From the NCBI GenBank assembly GCA_008973525.1, contig WACJ01000513.1, forward strand, positions 2,824,627 through 2,888,626: a DNA stretch of 64,000 bases, given 5' to 3'. The stretch comes from Stenopsyche tienmushanensis (lineage: Eukaryota > Arthropoda > Insecta > Trichoptera > Stenopsychidae). Under the pieces are notes generated by a model. The model did no database searches. It worked only from the letters and a program-made list of their open reading frames with translations, and had not been told where the DNA came from. Of the stretch, positions 33,797 through 45,069 are shown one piece after another (the first letter of the stretch is position 1; each line of letters begins with the position of its first letter). A program made the position numbers and the translations under genes.

Positions 33797-34261
33797 TTAG
33801 GATGCCCCAAAAGTTTCTAATTCTGGCCGTTTTCTGGCAATTGCATCCTTTAGATCGTCTAGTTGGAAACAATATAACAACAAAAACTTTTTTTGGATGT
33901 AGGCCAGGTTTAGCTACAGTCAAGCTTCTGTACCCTTGGTCCAAGACCGTTTACGTTGGATATTATAATAGAGTATCCTACTTTCATCTCCAATGACAAG
34001 TCTCTTCAAAAAAGGTTGTCTATTATGTCGTTGGAGAAGAAGATCTTATGTTGAAATACGCTGAAGTTTATTTGAGTCAGTCAGTTCATGAGGAAGCCAC
34101 ACATCTGAACGATTGATGTAGCCCAATTTTGTCAGATGATTATGGACGGATGTTCGTGGAATTGTTAGCTATTTCGCGAACAGTGTATCGCGGGTTTTCT
34201 TCGACCATAACTATGATTAGATCTGTGTTCATTTTCGAAATAAACTTATGGGACAACCTAA
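33797..34261 (-). mobile_element. Mariner, internally deleted (family C copy 1)
   Basis: Ends TTAGGATGCCCCAAAAGTTT and, in reverse, TTAGGTTGTCCCATAAGTTT, each beside TA. On the minus strand the front of the transposase is legible (NTDLIIVMVEENPRYTV..., LTKLGYINRSDV), then ETGDESWILYYNI-like and RSWTQGTEA blocks, then a jump to FCQ-NGQN near the 3' end. Stops and deletions leave 465 bp of an expected 1.3 kb. Confidence 0.85.
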
Positions 34262-34489
34262 TATAACGCATTTGATCATCATTCTCTCAGTAAACATATT
34301 TTTATGGACACAAAATAAACATAAAGCCTTTGTACTAACGTACCTAATACCAGTAATTTTAATCAATTGTATATTTCACACAATAAATACAAAAATTACG
34401 GATATAACGAGCAAAATTTGAAATGTAATAAATTGTGACTTTTTGTGACTTTAACGCTTTTGCATATAAATTTCAAATAATTGATGCTC

Positions 34490-34600
34490 TCAAAATCTTC
34501 ATAACGAGCGCCATCAAATAAATTCAACCAGATTTATGCGATAAAATTGGAATTAATTACATTTAAAAATTGACCCCATATACTACCAGCACTATTTTGC
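34490..34600 (+). mobile_element. Tc1-like fragment (family A copy 7)
   Basis: AAATTCAACCAGATTTATGC GATAAAATTGGAA recalls the transposase block PDLCDKVIEN, followed by TTACATTTAAAAATTGA, the family's right end. Only about 100 bp is recognisable. Confidence 0.5.
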
Positions 34601-36390
34601 TAAACAAGTTATTTATAATGGAATACACTAAATCACGGATATACCGAACGAAGTAAATTCGAAAATATTAACACCTTTTGAATGAGACAATAAACATATT
34701 TATACTTTTAGAATGTATGATATAAATCCAATTCGTTCATATAAGATCTATATATTGTATAATATGTACATTCAAACGCTTCCAGCCCCAAAAAAAAAAT
34801 CCCAAAACAGGTTTACACATGTATTCAAATTCAATTATATCCTTACCAAATTAAACACTTAGGCTCATATCGCGATCCTTCATCTCACCCCATTTTTATG
34901 GAAATGTTATTACATACAATTATATTTTATTCCCCCCACCCCCTTAGTGCACACACACCCTATCCGTCCATTTGATGGTAAATTTATTACGAATTCCATT
35001 CATTGTTTTTGGCGCTTATTGACCATCTGACGGGTGCGTTTAGGCCAAATACGACGTCGAAAAAAAAAGATACATCTAGCCGCATATAAATTGGAACCCA
35101 GTACGTAGCAGCGATGGGCAACATTCCGTCATTGTCAATATGAAGGCACGCCGACATATAGTATTTTTTCCTTGGTTAAATAATTAGGGATATTCGCGCA
35201 TGTTTATCGGTTAATACGGCAGCGGAACGGTATTTATATCTTGATTTGGTACCACGAAAAAAAAATCCCAAAGCTATGAAATTGATATTTGAAAAAATGC
35301 ATATAAAGATGCTTGATGCGATGAAAACATTTTTAAATCTTGATTTGATGTTGAAACTAAAATTAAATTATAAATAATGTGTCTTTTATAATTGTTTTAG
35401 AACTCAAAATTCGGTTATAACGAGCATTATTACTTAGCTGCATATATTCAAATAAATTTTCCTTGATATATATTCAGCTTAATTGGCTAATTCCATATTG
35501 CTTTTCATTATTATTCATTGATATTTATAAAATCTAAAATAAGTCGACTTCCTCTCAAAAATGTTATAGCTATTCGCTCGTTATATGCGTTAAATTTAAA
35601 ATGCATGCCCATACAAATGATATTTTATATCGGTATTTATCAAATACATTTTTAAATGGCATGTTGTAACAGCTCAACAAAAATAATTTATTGCATAAAT
35701 TAGCGCATTTAGCTACAGCTTGTGCGGCACCCAAATTTATTTAACAAGCCACGTCGACCACGCGCTCCATACATCAAAGTTTTTTGTCAGCTCGCGTACC
35801 AATTTTAATTTCCCTGATCGAGGCACTATCTGGAAACTGATATAAGCTGTACCTGAACAACTAAGTAATTGGCCGAAATGATTGTTATTTATGGTCCGTT
35901 CAGAGATAACACTATCCGCAGGGGCTTAGGGAAAAGCCGACTTAGAAACGGGAATGAGTTACTGAGCTCATGGCCGAAAACATTCTAAAATTTAGCATGC
36001 GCCATTAACGAAAGTACTTATGTTCGAATTTTGACATTGAAACGTCTCAAATTATCGCCAGACATCTGGATCAAACGCATAAATTTGGCGCTGTCATAGC
36101 TTTTGACTGTATTTCATATTTTTTTTAAATGATCAGGATAGAGGATTAAAATTCATATTTTTCGAATCCTCGCCGTCAATATGAGCAATGATGTTCCAGT
36201 GAGTATGAGCAATTAGGTCCATCCAGTCTACCTCGAGTCAATTTTTAGAGTAATGAGACTGAGAAGATTTGAAGTGCTGCGAAGACGCAATAAGCAAGTA
36301 TTATCTGCAAACGGAGACGCAGGGGAATCCCATGCAACATACCGAAAATTACTCCATAATACTGCTATGTCAATTAACGCTTTAATGCAT
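34601..36390. other. Unassigned, 1.8 kb
   Basis: Contains two of the short motifs discussed as GGTTATAACGAGC (34,637 variant and 35,412). No open frame and no long repeat partner. Very AT-rich to 35,700, more balanced from 35,700 to 36,300. Confidence 0.4.
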
Positions 36391-36394
36391 TTAG

Positions 36395-36645
36395 AGTAGA
36401 ATGATCAAGTAAAATAAAATACCACGTGCGACTCTCTCAATCGGGTCGGTATCCTGTGATTTGCGCCTCAAGTCCAGTTGCGCCTGTGGCAGGCGCCTGC
36501 TTTTCCACGCCTTAGTTACGGCATTGCGCCTTTTGCAGAGTCCTTTTACTCTTTCTGCAATCGGTAGTTGCACATTCTACTTTATAGGTACTTACAGAGT
36601 AGGCTAGGCACCCAATTTATGTGATTACCGTAGAGTGAATCGCCC
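36395..36645 (-). mobile_element. R1-like 5' region fragment
   Basis: In reverse it reads ACCTATAAAGTAGAATGTGC then AACTACCGATTGCAGAA, close to the 5' region on the minus strand near 54,130 and the plus strand near 49,130. Further on, CAGGCGCCTGCCACAGGCGC matches 49,814-49,833 with two differences. It abuts a mariner relic. Confidence 0.6.
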
Positions 36646-36654
36646 ACCCAGCTT

Positions 36655-37075
36655 CAGAGTTTTCATCACGGCCACTTGGATAGCATCAATGCTATCAAAA
36701 TTGCGTCTTTAGAGTGCGGTTTTGACCCTACGGAACACAAAAAAATCGGCCAAAGCTATATCAAGAGCAGCTAGCTAGGTATACCTGGGTAATCCTTTTT
36801 CCTCAAAATTTCCAGAACATCCACGTAGTAGGCAGCGCTTACGGTCTATCCTTGAAGTACAAACATTTTGTGGACCACACCCTTGATGTGGAATAAGATG
36901 ATCTACTTTTGCGTGGACCAAAATGTTCTGTCGTCAACAGTTTGGTTGGCTTTAAGCTGGCAATACTTTTTGTTATTAAGACATTTTTGCTGTTTTGTGG
37001 TTGCAACCCTTCAAAAAGCCGAAAACAGATGGGAGTCGTATCGCAAGTAGTAGACACATATTTGACCAATAACAG
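36655..37075 (-). pseudogene. Mariner transposase relic, catalytic half (family D)
   Basis: Translated on the minus strand with frame changes: KGVVHKMFVLQG, then TVSAAYYVDVLEILRKK in the catalytic core, then ALADFFVFRRVKTAL and RRNFDSIDAIQVAVMKTLK. The order and spacing match the middle and end of mariner transposases, and ADFF is the last catalytic Asp region. The DNA in between is shortened, the N-terminus is missing, and stops occur. The wording differs from family B (CARWVPRLLTMEQ), so it is another lineage. Plus-strand frame 36,868-37,050 is a shadow. Confidence 0.75.
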
Positions 37076-37129
37076 AAGGGGATCATGATCTTCAGCAATT
37101 ATATACTGGCTTAAGCATAAGAAAGATAA

Positions 37130-37990
37130 ATCTGTACGACAGACAATCTAACGCACAGTGTTGGAAGACGCCGTCCTGGCACTGACTGCCATACCGCCAA
37201 TCGACCTGTTTGCTTACAAGAGACAGGCAATACAGAAAGGCCAAGACAAGAATAACGCTAAGCAAAGCACCATGGTGGTATGGCAGTCCCGATGGGACAA
37301 CTCCGTTAAATGTCGGTGAGCGCATGTGCTAATACCGAACCTGAGAAACTGGGTAGCCAGAAAGCACGGTCAACTGTGCGTGCTACCAATTGACCCAGGT
37401 TCTCACCGGGCACGGCTGTTTTGGTAGCTACCTACACAAAATAGGCAAAGCTGCGGACCACTGCGGAGTGGATTACGACGATGCTGCTCACCCGACATTT
37501 ATCTGCCCAGCATGAGCACCGAAAGGGACATCCCCTAGCAACATGGTACTTTCAATGTTAACGGATGCCAGGGCATAGAATGCGTGGGGCAATGCGTCCA
37601 CAAAGCTGGGGACCACTGCGGAGTGGAGTACGACGATGCTGCTCACACGACATTTGTCTGCCCAGCATGAACATCGAAAGGGACATCCCCTAGCAACATG
37701 GTACTTTCAATGTTAACGGACGCCAGGGCATAGAATGTGTGGGGCAAATAAACGACTTGCACTATGTGGTAGAAGGAGGACACCGAACGTACAAGACGAC
37801 GAACAATAGCAGTAGAATGACATCCAGAAAGAAACAAACAGAGGGCGCGTGAGGGACACATCGCTGCCACTTTGTGCAATACTTAATTAGTAACCGAGTA
37901 GCGGTCGAAGAGGAGGGGGGTTAAGTGGGTATAAATTCCACACTACCAGCAGAATGGTGGTGTCTTTTGAAGATTCTTCCCTTCGCAAAA
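37130..37990 (+). mobile_element. R1-like 3' end with internal tandem duplication
   Basis: The plus strand reads TVLEDAVLALTAIPPIDLFA YKRQ, then PNLRNWVARKHGQL, DHCGVDYDDAAH, and a 3' UTR with GGGGTTAAGTGGGTA and a short A-rich tail near 37,990. It is the closest relative of the 8.1-9.1 kb copy. The zinc-knuckle and following sequence is present twice (37,447-37,601 and 37,602-37,747). Frames are broken. Minus-strand frames here are shadows. Confidence 0.8.
37447..37747 (+). repeat. 155-bp tandem duplication
   Basis: Unit 1 at 37,447-37,601 and unit 2 at 37,602-37,747 share AAAGCTG-GGACCACTGCGG, CCCCTAGCAACATGGTACTT and CAGGGCATAGAATG. About ten single-base differences separate them, so the duplication is not recent. 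Confidence 0.9.
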
Positions 37991-38059
37991 AGCATAAGAA
38001 AGCTAAGGATCTCTCCCACCTCAACCAAATGCTTCGAAGAAACTACGACCAGTAGGGAT

Positions 38060-38235
38060 GTGACAAAAATATATTTCATGACTTTTGGGATACATACAAC
38101 GCACTTTGACATTTCTATAGGATTTATGCAGGACGCAACGCGCATGCGCCGCTTCGCATCCACTATGCGTGATTCTATACGTAGCATTAAGCAACCACTA
38201 GACCAATAGCTTATCTATTTTATTATAAGAGATAT
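38060..38235 (+). repeat. Family U repeat, copy 4
   Basis: Contains ACGCGCATGCGCCGCTTCGC, CGTAGCATTAAGCAACCACT and CTATTTTATTATA in family order. The 5' part is diverged. Confidence 0.6.
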
Positions 38236-38424
38236 ATGAAGATGAAGAAGAGTTGAAGAACAGAAGAAATTAGATAATAAAACATAAACATTTACGCTAT
38301 TTAATGCTGTTGATTGAATCCTATCTATTAATCGCCTAATTAAATACCTAATTACCATACAAAGTATGTACGTTTCTGTATTTTAACGGTATGATTCCAG
38401 ATTGTGGGTAAAAATTAACATAAA

Positions 38425-38900
38425 CAATAAGTTATAGATTTTAAAAAAAATGTAAGTGGTAAAAAGTCATAACCTGGTTGACACAATTTCACCCTTTTAG
38501 ACATCTAAATTTAAAAAGATTTTAAATGAATAAAAATATTGCTATACCTCAAAGAAAAAAAATATTTTTATAACATGGCGACTTTAAAAAAAACATTTTT
38601 TGACTTTATTTTTTTTCAGTTTTAATTATTTTTTAATAGTTAAAATTGAATTTTTGATATAAATCTGATAGAAACAATAGAAAATAGTATTGAGAAGGTT
38701 CATACCAAATTTGAAGTAAATCCGTTTTTTAGAACTTCAGATATCTTCAGATATCATATTGAAAAAAAGTAGTTTCAATCAAAACGTTTTAGTAGAACCG
38801 GCTTAGATGCGGCATCACTAAAATAGCTATAACTCCGTAAATAATTGAAATTTTGGAAATTCTTTTGGAAGATATATTCTTAAAAATTCAAGCTTTGAAA
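38425..38900 (-). repeat. Family T repeat, copy 3
   Basis: In reverse it reads AAAAGGGTGAAATTGTGTCA ACCAGG, matching 21.73 and 46.66 kb. TAGCTATAACTCCGTAAATA near 38,828 matches, in reverse, a block of the 46.5 kb copy. No coding. Confidence 0.6.
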
Positions 38901-38929
38901 ATAAAAAATAAAAAAAATAAAATACCGCC

Positions 38930-40130
38930 GAATTATAACGAACCGGCTCTCCGTGCCGGTGCAAGCTGTTTTAGGCTTTTTGAAAATAATATATATTTTA
39001 TGCAAAATAAGCAGATTAAATCATTAATGTCTCCGTGGACATAAATCAGATCAGCCAGGCTTATTTGATGACTGTCTCATTATTTAAAAAAAAAACATCT
39101 TGGATGAGTCGGTGGTGTACCAGTTGCTAATAGGCTGCTCATGTTCGGTACATTGCCATAACTCATCACACCAACCACACCGTGATTGATAGGCACGTAT
39201 CGATGGTGTAAATAAACGTCGAAAGACGTATGATTTACAACACGAGGCACGTGAATGCCGATAATTTAAAATGGAGCAAAACGCGTACCTCGAGACGGCA
39301 CTTTCATACAAAATCGCGACCGGATCCAGTTTTTATGGCGGGGAAATAATTGATGCCATACACCAGTGGGCTCCATATAATTATTTTAATGATAACAACA
39401 TTCACTCTTCTTGGTGGGCAGCATTAATTAAATAATTGTCTATATCCATGTTTGACATCAGTACACGACGACTCGCTAATTAGCGCCAACAGGTAAATAT
39501 ACATTTTAATAGCGAGAAGTCTTCTTTTCAACGAGACGCCTAAGTGACGCTTACGTCACGGACCGCTCGTGTAATAATACGACTTAAAGACTGCCTCTCA
39601 TTATCTGCAGAGAGCTTTAAAATTCATTACCAATTGACGTGATTGGATTACAGGTCTCATTAAAGCTCTACAAATTGAATAAGCCTACTTTACTGCATTC
39701 CGTTTTCCATGTTAATTTTTTTATCGGGCATGCGATTTACGCTCATCGCGACTGGGCTTACGGTACATAAAACTTCATTGGAAATTCAATTGAAACGTGA
39801 CAAAACAACAATAACAGACCGTGAATGTAATGTTTGATATCATAATTTGAATAAATAATGTCGTATTAGAAATAGATGCGCAACGTGTGCGGGCATATTA
39901 TCTCTGGATCGCTCGAGTACGCCCGCAACGTGTGTGGGCACACCCATCAAATGGTCAAATCTCTTATTGAACGACGTTAAAATGGCAATTATTTTGGGTT
40001 CATACCTATAAGAAGTGATGTGAGCCTTTTCACATCTGCGGGCCAAAATTATTGACAATATCAATCTATTTAAAGGCAGGGCTACCGTTTACGAATTCAA
40101 AGCTTAAATTAAACACCCGTAATACTGACC
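38930..40130. other. Unassigned, 1.2 kb
   Basis: The minus frame 39,084-39,311 contains a Cys/Trp-rich piece I cannot assign. At 39,879-39,895 and 39,924-39,940 CGCAACGTGTG(C/T)GGGCA is directly repeated 45 bp apart. Nothing else recognised. Confidence 0.45.
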
Positions 40131-40133
40131 CTA

Positions 40134-40284
40134 ACCTTTCATTTACGATGGTGTATTTACTACACTAAGTCGAGTTGTAATAATGGGAATTTTTACAATA
40201 TTACTACATTGAATCTCGATATACTATTAGAATGTTATATGGCGTACTAAATACATATCATCGTAAGCGAAAGGTTAACAGGGA
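40134..40284. repeat. 150-bp miniature inverted-repeat element
   Basis: Ends AACCTTTCATTTACGATGGT and, in reverse, AACCTTTCGCTTACGATGAT. The left half (GTATTTACTACACTAAGTCG and AATAATGGGAAT) resembles the middle of family R elements. No coding. Confidence 0.6.
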
Positions 40285-40286
40285 TG

Positions 40287-40570
40287 TTAACCTAATAAAA
40301 GCTGGATGCCGATGTATTGTCTTTGTCAATGCTTGCGAAAAATGTCAACGCCGATATATCGTCACACGATGGCACCATAGAAAAACAAATATTTTTTAAT
40401 ATCTAAAAATTATTATATTTTCAACATATATTGATGAATCCAAAAATGTCTTCATATTTTAATATTGAATTGAATGATTTTGCTACATGACTGAATATAT
40501 TTTGGGATGTATTGATCATATCGGTTTTGTTAGTAAATTAAGACAACCCTAAATATACAATCAACTTTAA
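40287..40570 (-). mobile_element. piggyBac-related deletion derivative
   Basis: On the minus strand GACATTTTTGGATTCATCAA matches the piggyBac at 11,700-11,720 and TTTAGGGTTGTCTTAATTTA matches its 9,524-9,543. TTAACCTAATAAAAG at 40,287 would be one end, with near-repeats GCCGATGTATTGTC and GCCGATATATCGTC just inside. The coding region is gone. Confidence 0.6.
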
Positions 40571-40755
40571 CCCTTTGATTAGAGAGTTAATTTTAAATTG
40601 GGTTAAATATAGATGCTATATTTATATGCGCACCACTTATCGTCCACACAAATCCACTTTCAGGACCGCGCAGCGTGAGTCAAGCTTGTACAATATATCA
40701 ATAAATGAACCTTTACACTGTTGATATCAAATATAATCACTTTTGGTGTCACGCT
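40570..40755 (+). repeat. Family S repeat, copy 4
   Basis: Begins TTAACCCTTTGATTAGAGAG and contains CACCACTTATCGTCCACAC, CAGGACCGCGCAGCGTGAGT and CAATAAATGAACC. The most complete copy in the window. Confidence 0.65.
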
Positions 40756-40759
40756 GAGT

Positions 40760-41600
40760 GTTAAGAATATGATTTATGTGGTGTATGAGTGTATGATGAA
40801 AAGCAAAAATTTCTTTCCGTTTTTTTCTCCGCTTCACAATATCCGCATTTAACGTTCGAGAATCACTTGATTCCGAACGCATATATGCGTGATTACTAAT
40901 CTACGAGTTGATGGTAGATATAAAAATACAAATGGAAACCACAATGCGAACAAATGTACGTGTCAGCTTCGGCATCTTCGCCCGTGAATGAGTCATTTGT
41001 TATGATGGCAGACGATCGAAAAAGCCAACAAACTACAATTTTAATTAGGTTCTTATTAAAATGTCGGTTCAGCAGAGAAGTTGAGCGGTGCAAATCCATT
41101 TCTGGTGTGATTTTTTTTGCAGGATGGGCCGCCTATTCCGTCAGGAGACTCGAGTCGACTATAATTTGTAAGGTAGCGCAGAGTTAATGAGGGGAATCCA
41201 TATATTCATTATTTATGAGCCGCCTGGACAAATACAGCAACGGTGGCTTTTTCGCGGTCCCCTAATGAAGTACAAAAGATGAGTTTCGAGGACGAGTTGC
41301 TGAGCCGCCGCGAGCATAACAAGTAGCTCGTGAAGCTGACACACCGATTTTAGCACGAATCCATCCCATTGTTACACGCCTCCTTACATGCACAGGATCT
41401 TCTCTTTCGTCATCCTTGGGTCGTTTTTATTGCGGACACCCATCGGCTGCTTACATCCGTCCCTGGAGAGAATTCGTGGAGTGATGTGGCGTAACGCGAA
41501 TCACTCCATGCGGCGTTCCGATCTCCTAATTTGAATCGCTTTCGGATCTAAAGAGGCCGCTTCATTTGTAGAATGCTCAAAGAACATGCGGAGATGTTGA
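40760..41600. other. Unassigned
   Basis: Frames 40,896-41,099 (minus) and 40,954-41,187 (plus) overlap in opposite sense and are unrecognisable. Composition is fairly balanced from 41,200 to 41,570, so this could be unique host DNA. Confidence 0.4.
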
Positions 41601-42070
41601 GTTGAAAAAAAAAATGAGAAGAAATCATAATTTTCTCTTATTAAAATAACTTGATATTGAATGTGTATAGGGTCTTTCAATGCGGACGCTCAATTTTTAA
41701 ATGTAAATAAAACACGCTGTGCGTTTGATATCTTTTCCTTTTCTAAAAATATTAAAATAATAATATATGGCCTTATAGATGAAATATAAAATCGTTCAAA
41801 TATCCGCCGCGGCTTCGCTTGGTGGCGCGTATTTGGGAGGCCCAATTTTCGATGACTGACTGAATGGCGTTCGTTATGTTGACTTTGAGGGCATTAATTG
41901 TTTACGATTTATACGCACAAACCTGCAATTTAAGATAGTCCCAAAGGAAGAAATATAAATGAACCTCATCGCTAAGATTCTTCTAAAATGCTTCGAGCAT
42001 TATTTGCAATTATTTGTACGCAATGATGGACACCATAACTTTCCATGATAATATGTCATACTCTACTCAA
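41601..42070 (-). mobile_element. Tc1-like fragment with D flank (family A copy 8)
   Basis: TAGGGTCTTTCAATGCGGAC at 41,668 is the family end; then CCGCCGCGGCTTCGCTTGGT and the reverse of the DLCDKV region are missing but AAGATAGTCCCAAAGGAAGA (minus strand FFLWDYLK-like) is present. Left of the terminus, 41,601-41,667 in reverse matches the start of repeat D (ATTTCTTCTCAT). Confidence 0.7.
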
Positions 42071-42400
42071 TTTATTATGATCACTTAACACATACGATGT
42101 TGATAGATTGCCGCCTATAATTTTTAAAATAAATGCCCGCAGTGATCCTCCTGTGAGTGATGTTTGGTCCTCCTGATATAAGAAATATCAGTTTACATAC
42201 GTTTTATCATGTTACAGAGATATATGTAAAGACAGTCCATTGACAGTACGTGATAAAATACTTTAAATTCCGCTTTTCCAAATGATTATCACGTTACTCT
42301 TATCAAAACAATTTTCGTTTCGGGGCACGCGATTCAAATAAGGAAGTTTCCTTGCCGCACTCTGTTTTCTGAAGGTTAAGCCCGGCTTAACCACGAAATA
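42071..42400. other. No recognised feature
   Basis: AT-rich sequence lying between a Tc1-like fragment and R copy 4, with no partner. Confidence 0.4.
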
Positions 42401-42402
42401 AT

Positions 42403-42872
42403 CGAACCCGGGATCCCGGGATCGGGATTTTCAATAGTTATTATTTACTAACAAGTCGATTTGTTTAATACGAAAAATAATTTGAAGGCGAAAGAATTAC
42501 ATTTATTTAAAAAAAGATTTTTCCCGCAGCAAAGCAAAATTCCTGATTTTCCGACAAATTATTTATTTCCGCCGCTGCAGATGAATACTTATATACTATA
42601 ATACTTTGACGTGATTCGTAATCATATTACGGAGGAATACAAAAATTCTGAAACCCGTATCTATTATATTTCATATCGATATTCCCATTATTAGAGTCGA
42701 GGTGTAGTAAATACATCACCGGTAGGTGTAGTAAAACATATATGTACTGTACATAGATTAGACAGTTACTGCCCCTAAGCGTCGCCTAAGGTTGCCAATT
42801 AGTAGTTAAGCCACTGTTTCCAAGCGTCCAGATTTCGGCAAGAATATCTCGATTTAGAGACCTTCATCGTGC
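42403..42872 (-). mobile_element. Family R non-autonomous element, copy 4
   Basis: Reverse orientation. Starts with CCCGGGATCCCGGGATCGGG and contains GCCGCTGCAGATGAATAC, ATATCGATATTCCCATTATT and AATACATCACCGGTAGG. Both extreme ends are missing, and about 50 bp of the core around the CACCGGTAGG block is replaced. Confidence 0.75.
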
Positions 42873-42877
42873 GAGAA

Positions 42878-43005
42878 TGGCATGCGCCACACCGCTTCTA
42901 TTGTATGTATGTGTATACGTAGCATAAAAAAACACTAGTTCAGTAACACGACGATTTTATTATATATTACACAAACACAGCTTCATATTTTAGTTGAAAA
43001 GTTCT
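42878..43005 (+). repeat. Family U repeat, copy 5
   Basis: Contains CGCCACACCGCTTCTATTGT, TATACGTAGCATAAAAAAAC and TATTATATATTACACAAACA. Adjoins R copy 4, as copy 1 adjoins R copy 1. Confidence 0.65.
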
Positions 43006-43009
43006 ATTT

Positions 43010-43778
43010 AAAATTATATTTTCCTATTAACAAAGTAGATTCACTTCTATCGCGCGATTTTTTCGCTTGAATCTATGAATCTTGGGCTGATAATTATTCA
43101 AATTTAATTCACCGCCTGATCAGATTAGTCAATTATGTGATCTACATGTTCCAAAAAAATAAACATATTAAACGTGAACGCAGGCAAATCGGCCCATCGA
43201 AAACATGATTCAAATTGCCTTTTTTAACAAAGATTGGTGCATTGCATGAAAATGGATCTTAGCTCGTTTGAACGGACTCAAATATTCTACGTTTGCCACA
43301 AATTATATGAAAGCCCCTTCGAATCTGTTGAAGGTTCTTCTCCCTTTACCTTCGCAAGCACCTGCCTATTTTATCGTAAACAACGGGCTTTTAACTCACG
43401 AACAGGTGATTTCGGTATTCGCAAATATGTGAAAAATAATTATGATATATGTAGGACTCGCTTAGCACGAAAGCGAATAACAAAATTAACAATGTAGTGC
43501 AACAAATTATTCTACAATAAATATTAAATGCATCGGATTGCCTGCAGCTTGTGGCAATTATGATCGTCGTGATCGGAAATGTCGCAAAAAACATGTCATG
43601 TCAACGACGATTCGTTTGAAGCAATGGTGCATGATACGACATAAGTAAGCTATTCATGAGAAATAAATGACGATTTATGGACTTAATGAGATTGATTCGA
43701 TCCGGTTTCATTTATATAAATAGTAATTTTAAGCCAAAAATAAGCTTAAATTCAAAACAAACATAGATAATACTAATA
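43010..43778. other. Unassigned
   Basis: Frames 43,234-43,497 (plus, 87 codons) and 43,391-43,594 (minus) overlap and are unrecognisable. No partner seen. Confidence 0.4.
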
Positions 43779-44309
43779 TAGGATATTTCAATAAGTACGC
43801 TTAATTTTTTTTTAGATTATAACGACCATATTATTAAAGTAACATCTATCAAATTTATTGTATATTATTTAATCATTTATGGCAATTTATTATAAAAAAA
43901 TATAGTGTTGAATAACGTATATAAATTATCAATTTTTCCCTTTGAAATCAGTGCTCCGTTCGATCGAGAAATATTCCGCGCTTTACATGATTTTCATCCT
44001 TAATGATGGCCAAATTTGATTTAGTTGATTAAATAAATAATCAGCCTATATCCATATGCAAGGTCTGCTGAAAACATCGCTGCTGTGCATAAGAGTATAC
44101 AGGAATCCCTGAGGCAGTCAATTTCTAATCGGGATCTTTCGAATACTTACCACCAATCAAAGCCGCAGCAGATATATGAACAATCTTATATTTTATACAT
44201 AATACCATAAAATATGCTTTCAAAATTTAATAAAAATAAGTAGATATCTTACACATAACTTATTTTATTTACATTTAAAAATTGAGCGTCCTTATTAAAA
44301 GACCCTATA
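43779..44309 (+). mobile_element. Tc1-like miniature element (family A copy 9)
   Basis: Ends TAGGATATTTCAATAAGTAC and, in reverse, TAGGGTCTTTTAATAAGGAC. Contains GATTATAACGACCATATTAT, AATCAGCCTATATCCATATG and CGAATACTTACCACCAATCA. About 0.53 kb, longer than most copies, with no open frame. Confidence 0.75.
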
Positions 44310-44908
44310 CATATTCAATATAAAGTTATAAGATTTATCATGAAATGTTTTTGTCAATATTAGGGGGACTCGAAAGATCTTATGTTTGAGTCCAGTTTGT
44401 GTCCAGACACAGTGATAAAAATATCCTGCCAGATGCTCATATCGGTTCCAGAAATTTAAATCAGACAAGGGGTGAAACCAGTTTAGGAGGCTGATTTTTT
44501 AGCGTTTTTTAGAATTTTTTTACTACTTTGGTAATATAATTTCTAAATAGGTGAACCAAGTTTTTGTTAAAAAGTGAAGAAGTATCCAAACAAAAAAGTA
44601 TGATTTTTTAAACTACTTTTTGCACCTTTCTTGCAATAAAGGACATATTTTAAACAATGATATTATCCCATAACTTGGTTATTTTAGATTGTGATTATAT
44701 AAGAAAACTTCATACAAATTTTTAAAACAATTTGATGATAGCTTTTTGAACTGGAGTGTATCAAATGTAAAAAAATGTTGTTTAGGCCACTGTTCAAATA
44801 TATTTAAAACTCATCGCCAAACAAATAGGATGTGTGTTTTAGGGTAGGATGGGTATTTTTTACTATATTTTATTTTATTCACACCTAGGTTAATACAAGT
44901 ATATGGTA
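44310..44908. other. No recognised feature
   Basis: AT-rich sequence with no open frame and no partner seen. Confidence 0.4.
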
Positions 44909-44910
44909 GA

Positions 44911-45065
44911 GGACGGATACTAAAAATAGTATCCGTCCAAGGCGCATTTGGCTCCAAAACTATGGCAAAAGGCCTTGAACGCCGAAAAGGCACCGGGATT
45001 GGCCACCAAGTTCCTGTGGCCAAGAGGTCCAAAAAAAGGACCTCTGATACGGCACAGGAGAGCCT
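44911..45065 (+). repeat. Module H, copy 3, and a perfect 12-bp hairpin
   Basis: At 44,911-44,938 GGACGGATACTA and its complement flank AAAA. At 45,023-45,045 AGAGGTCC and its complement flank seven A. The plus strand between reads TGIGHQVPVAKRSKKRTSDT, similar to GHKVSVSKRSEFRTADTS at 5.7 kb. The stem sequence differs from the other H copies but still pairs. Confidence 0.55.
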
Positions 45066-45069
45066 ATAT

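Noticed and set aside
37447..37747. Possible CRISPR-like or satellite array
   Set aside because: Only two units, no spacers, and the unit is part of an R1-like tail.
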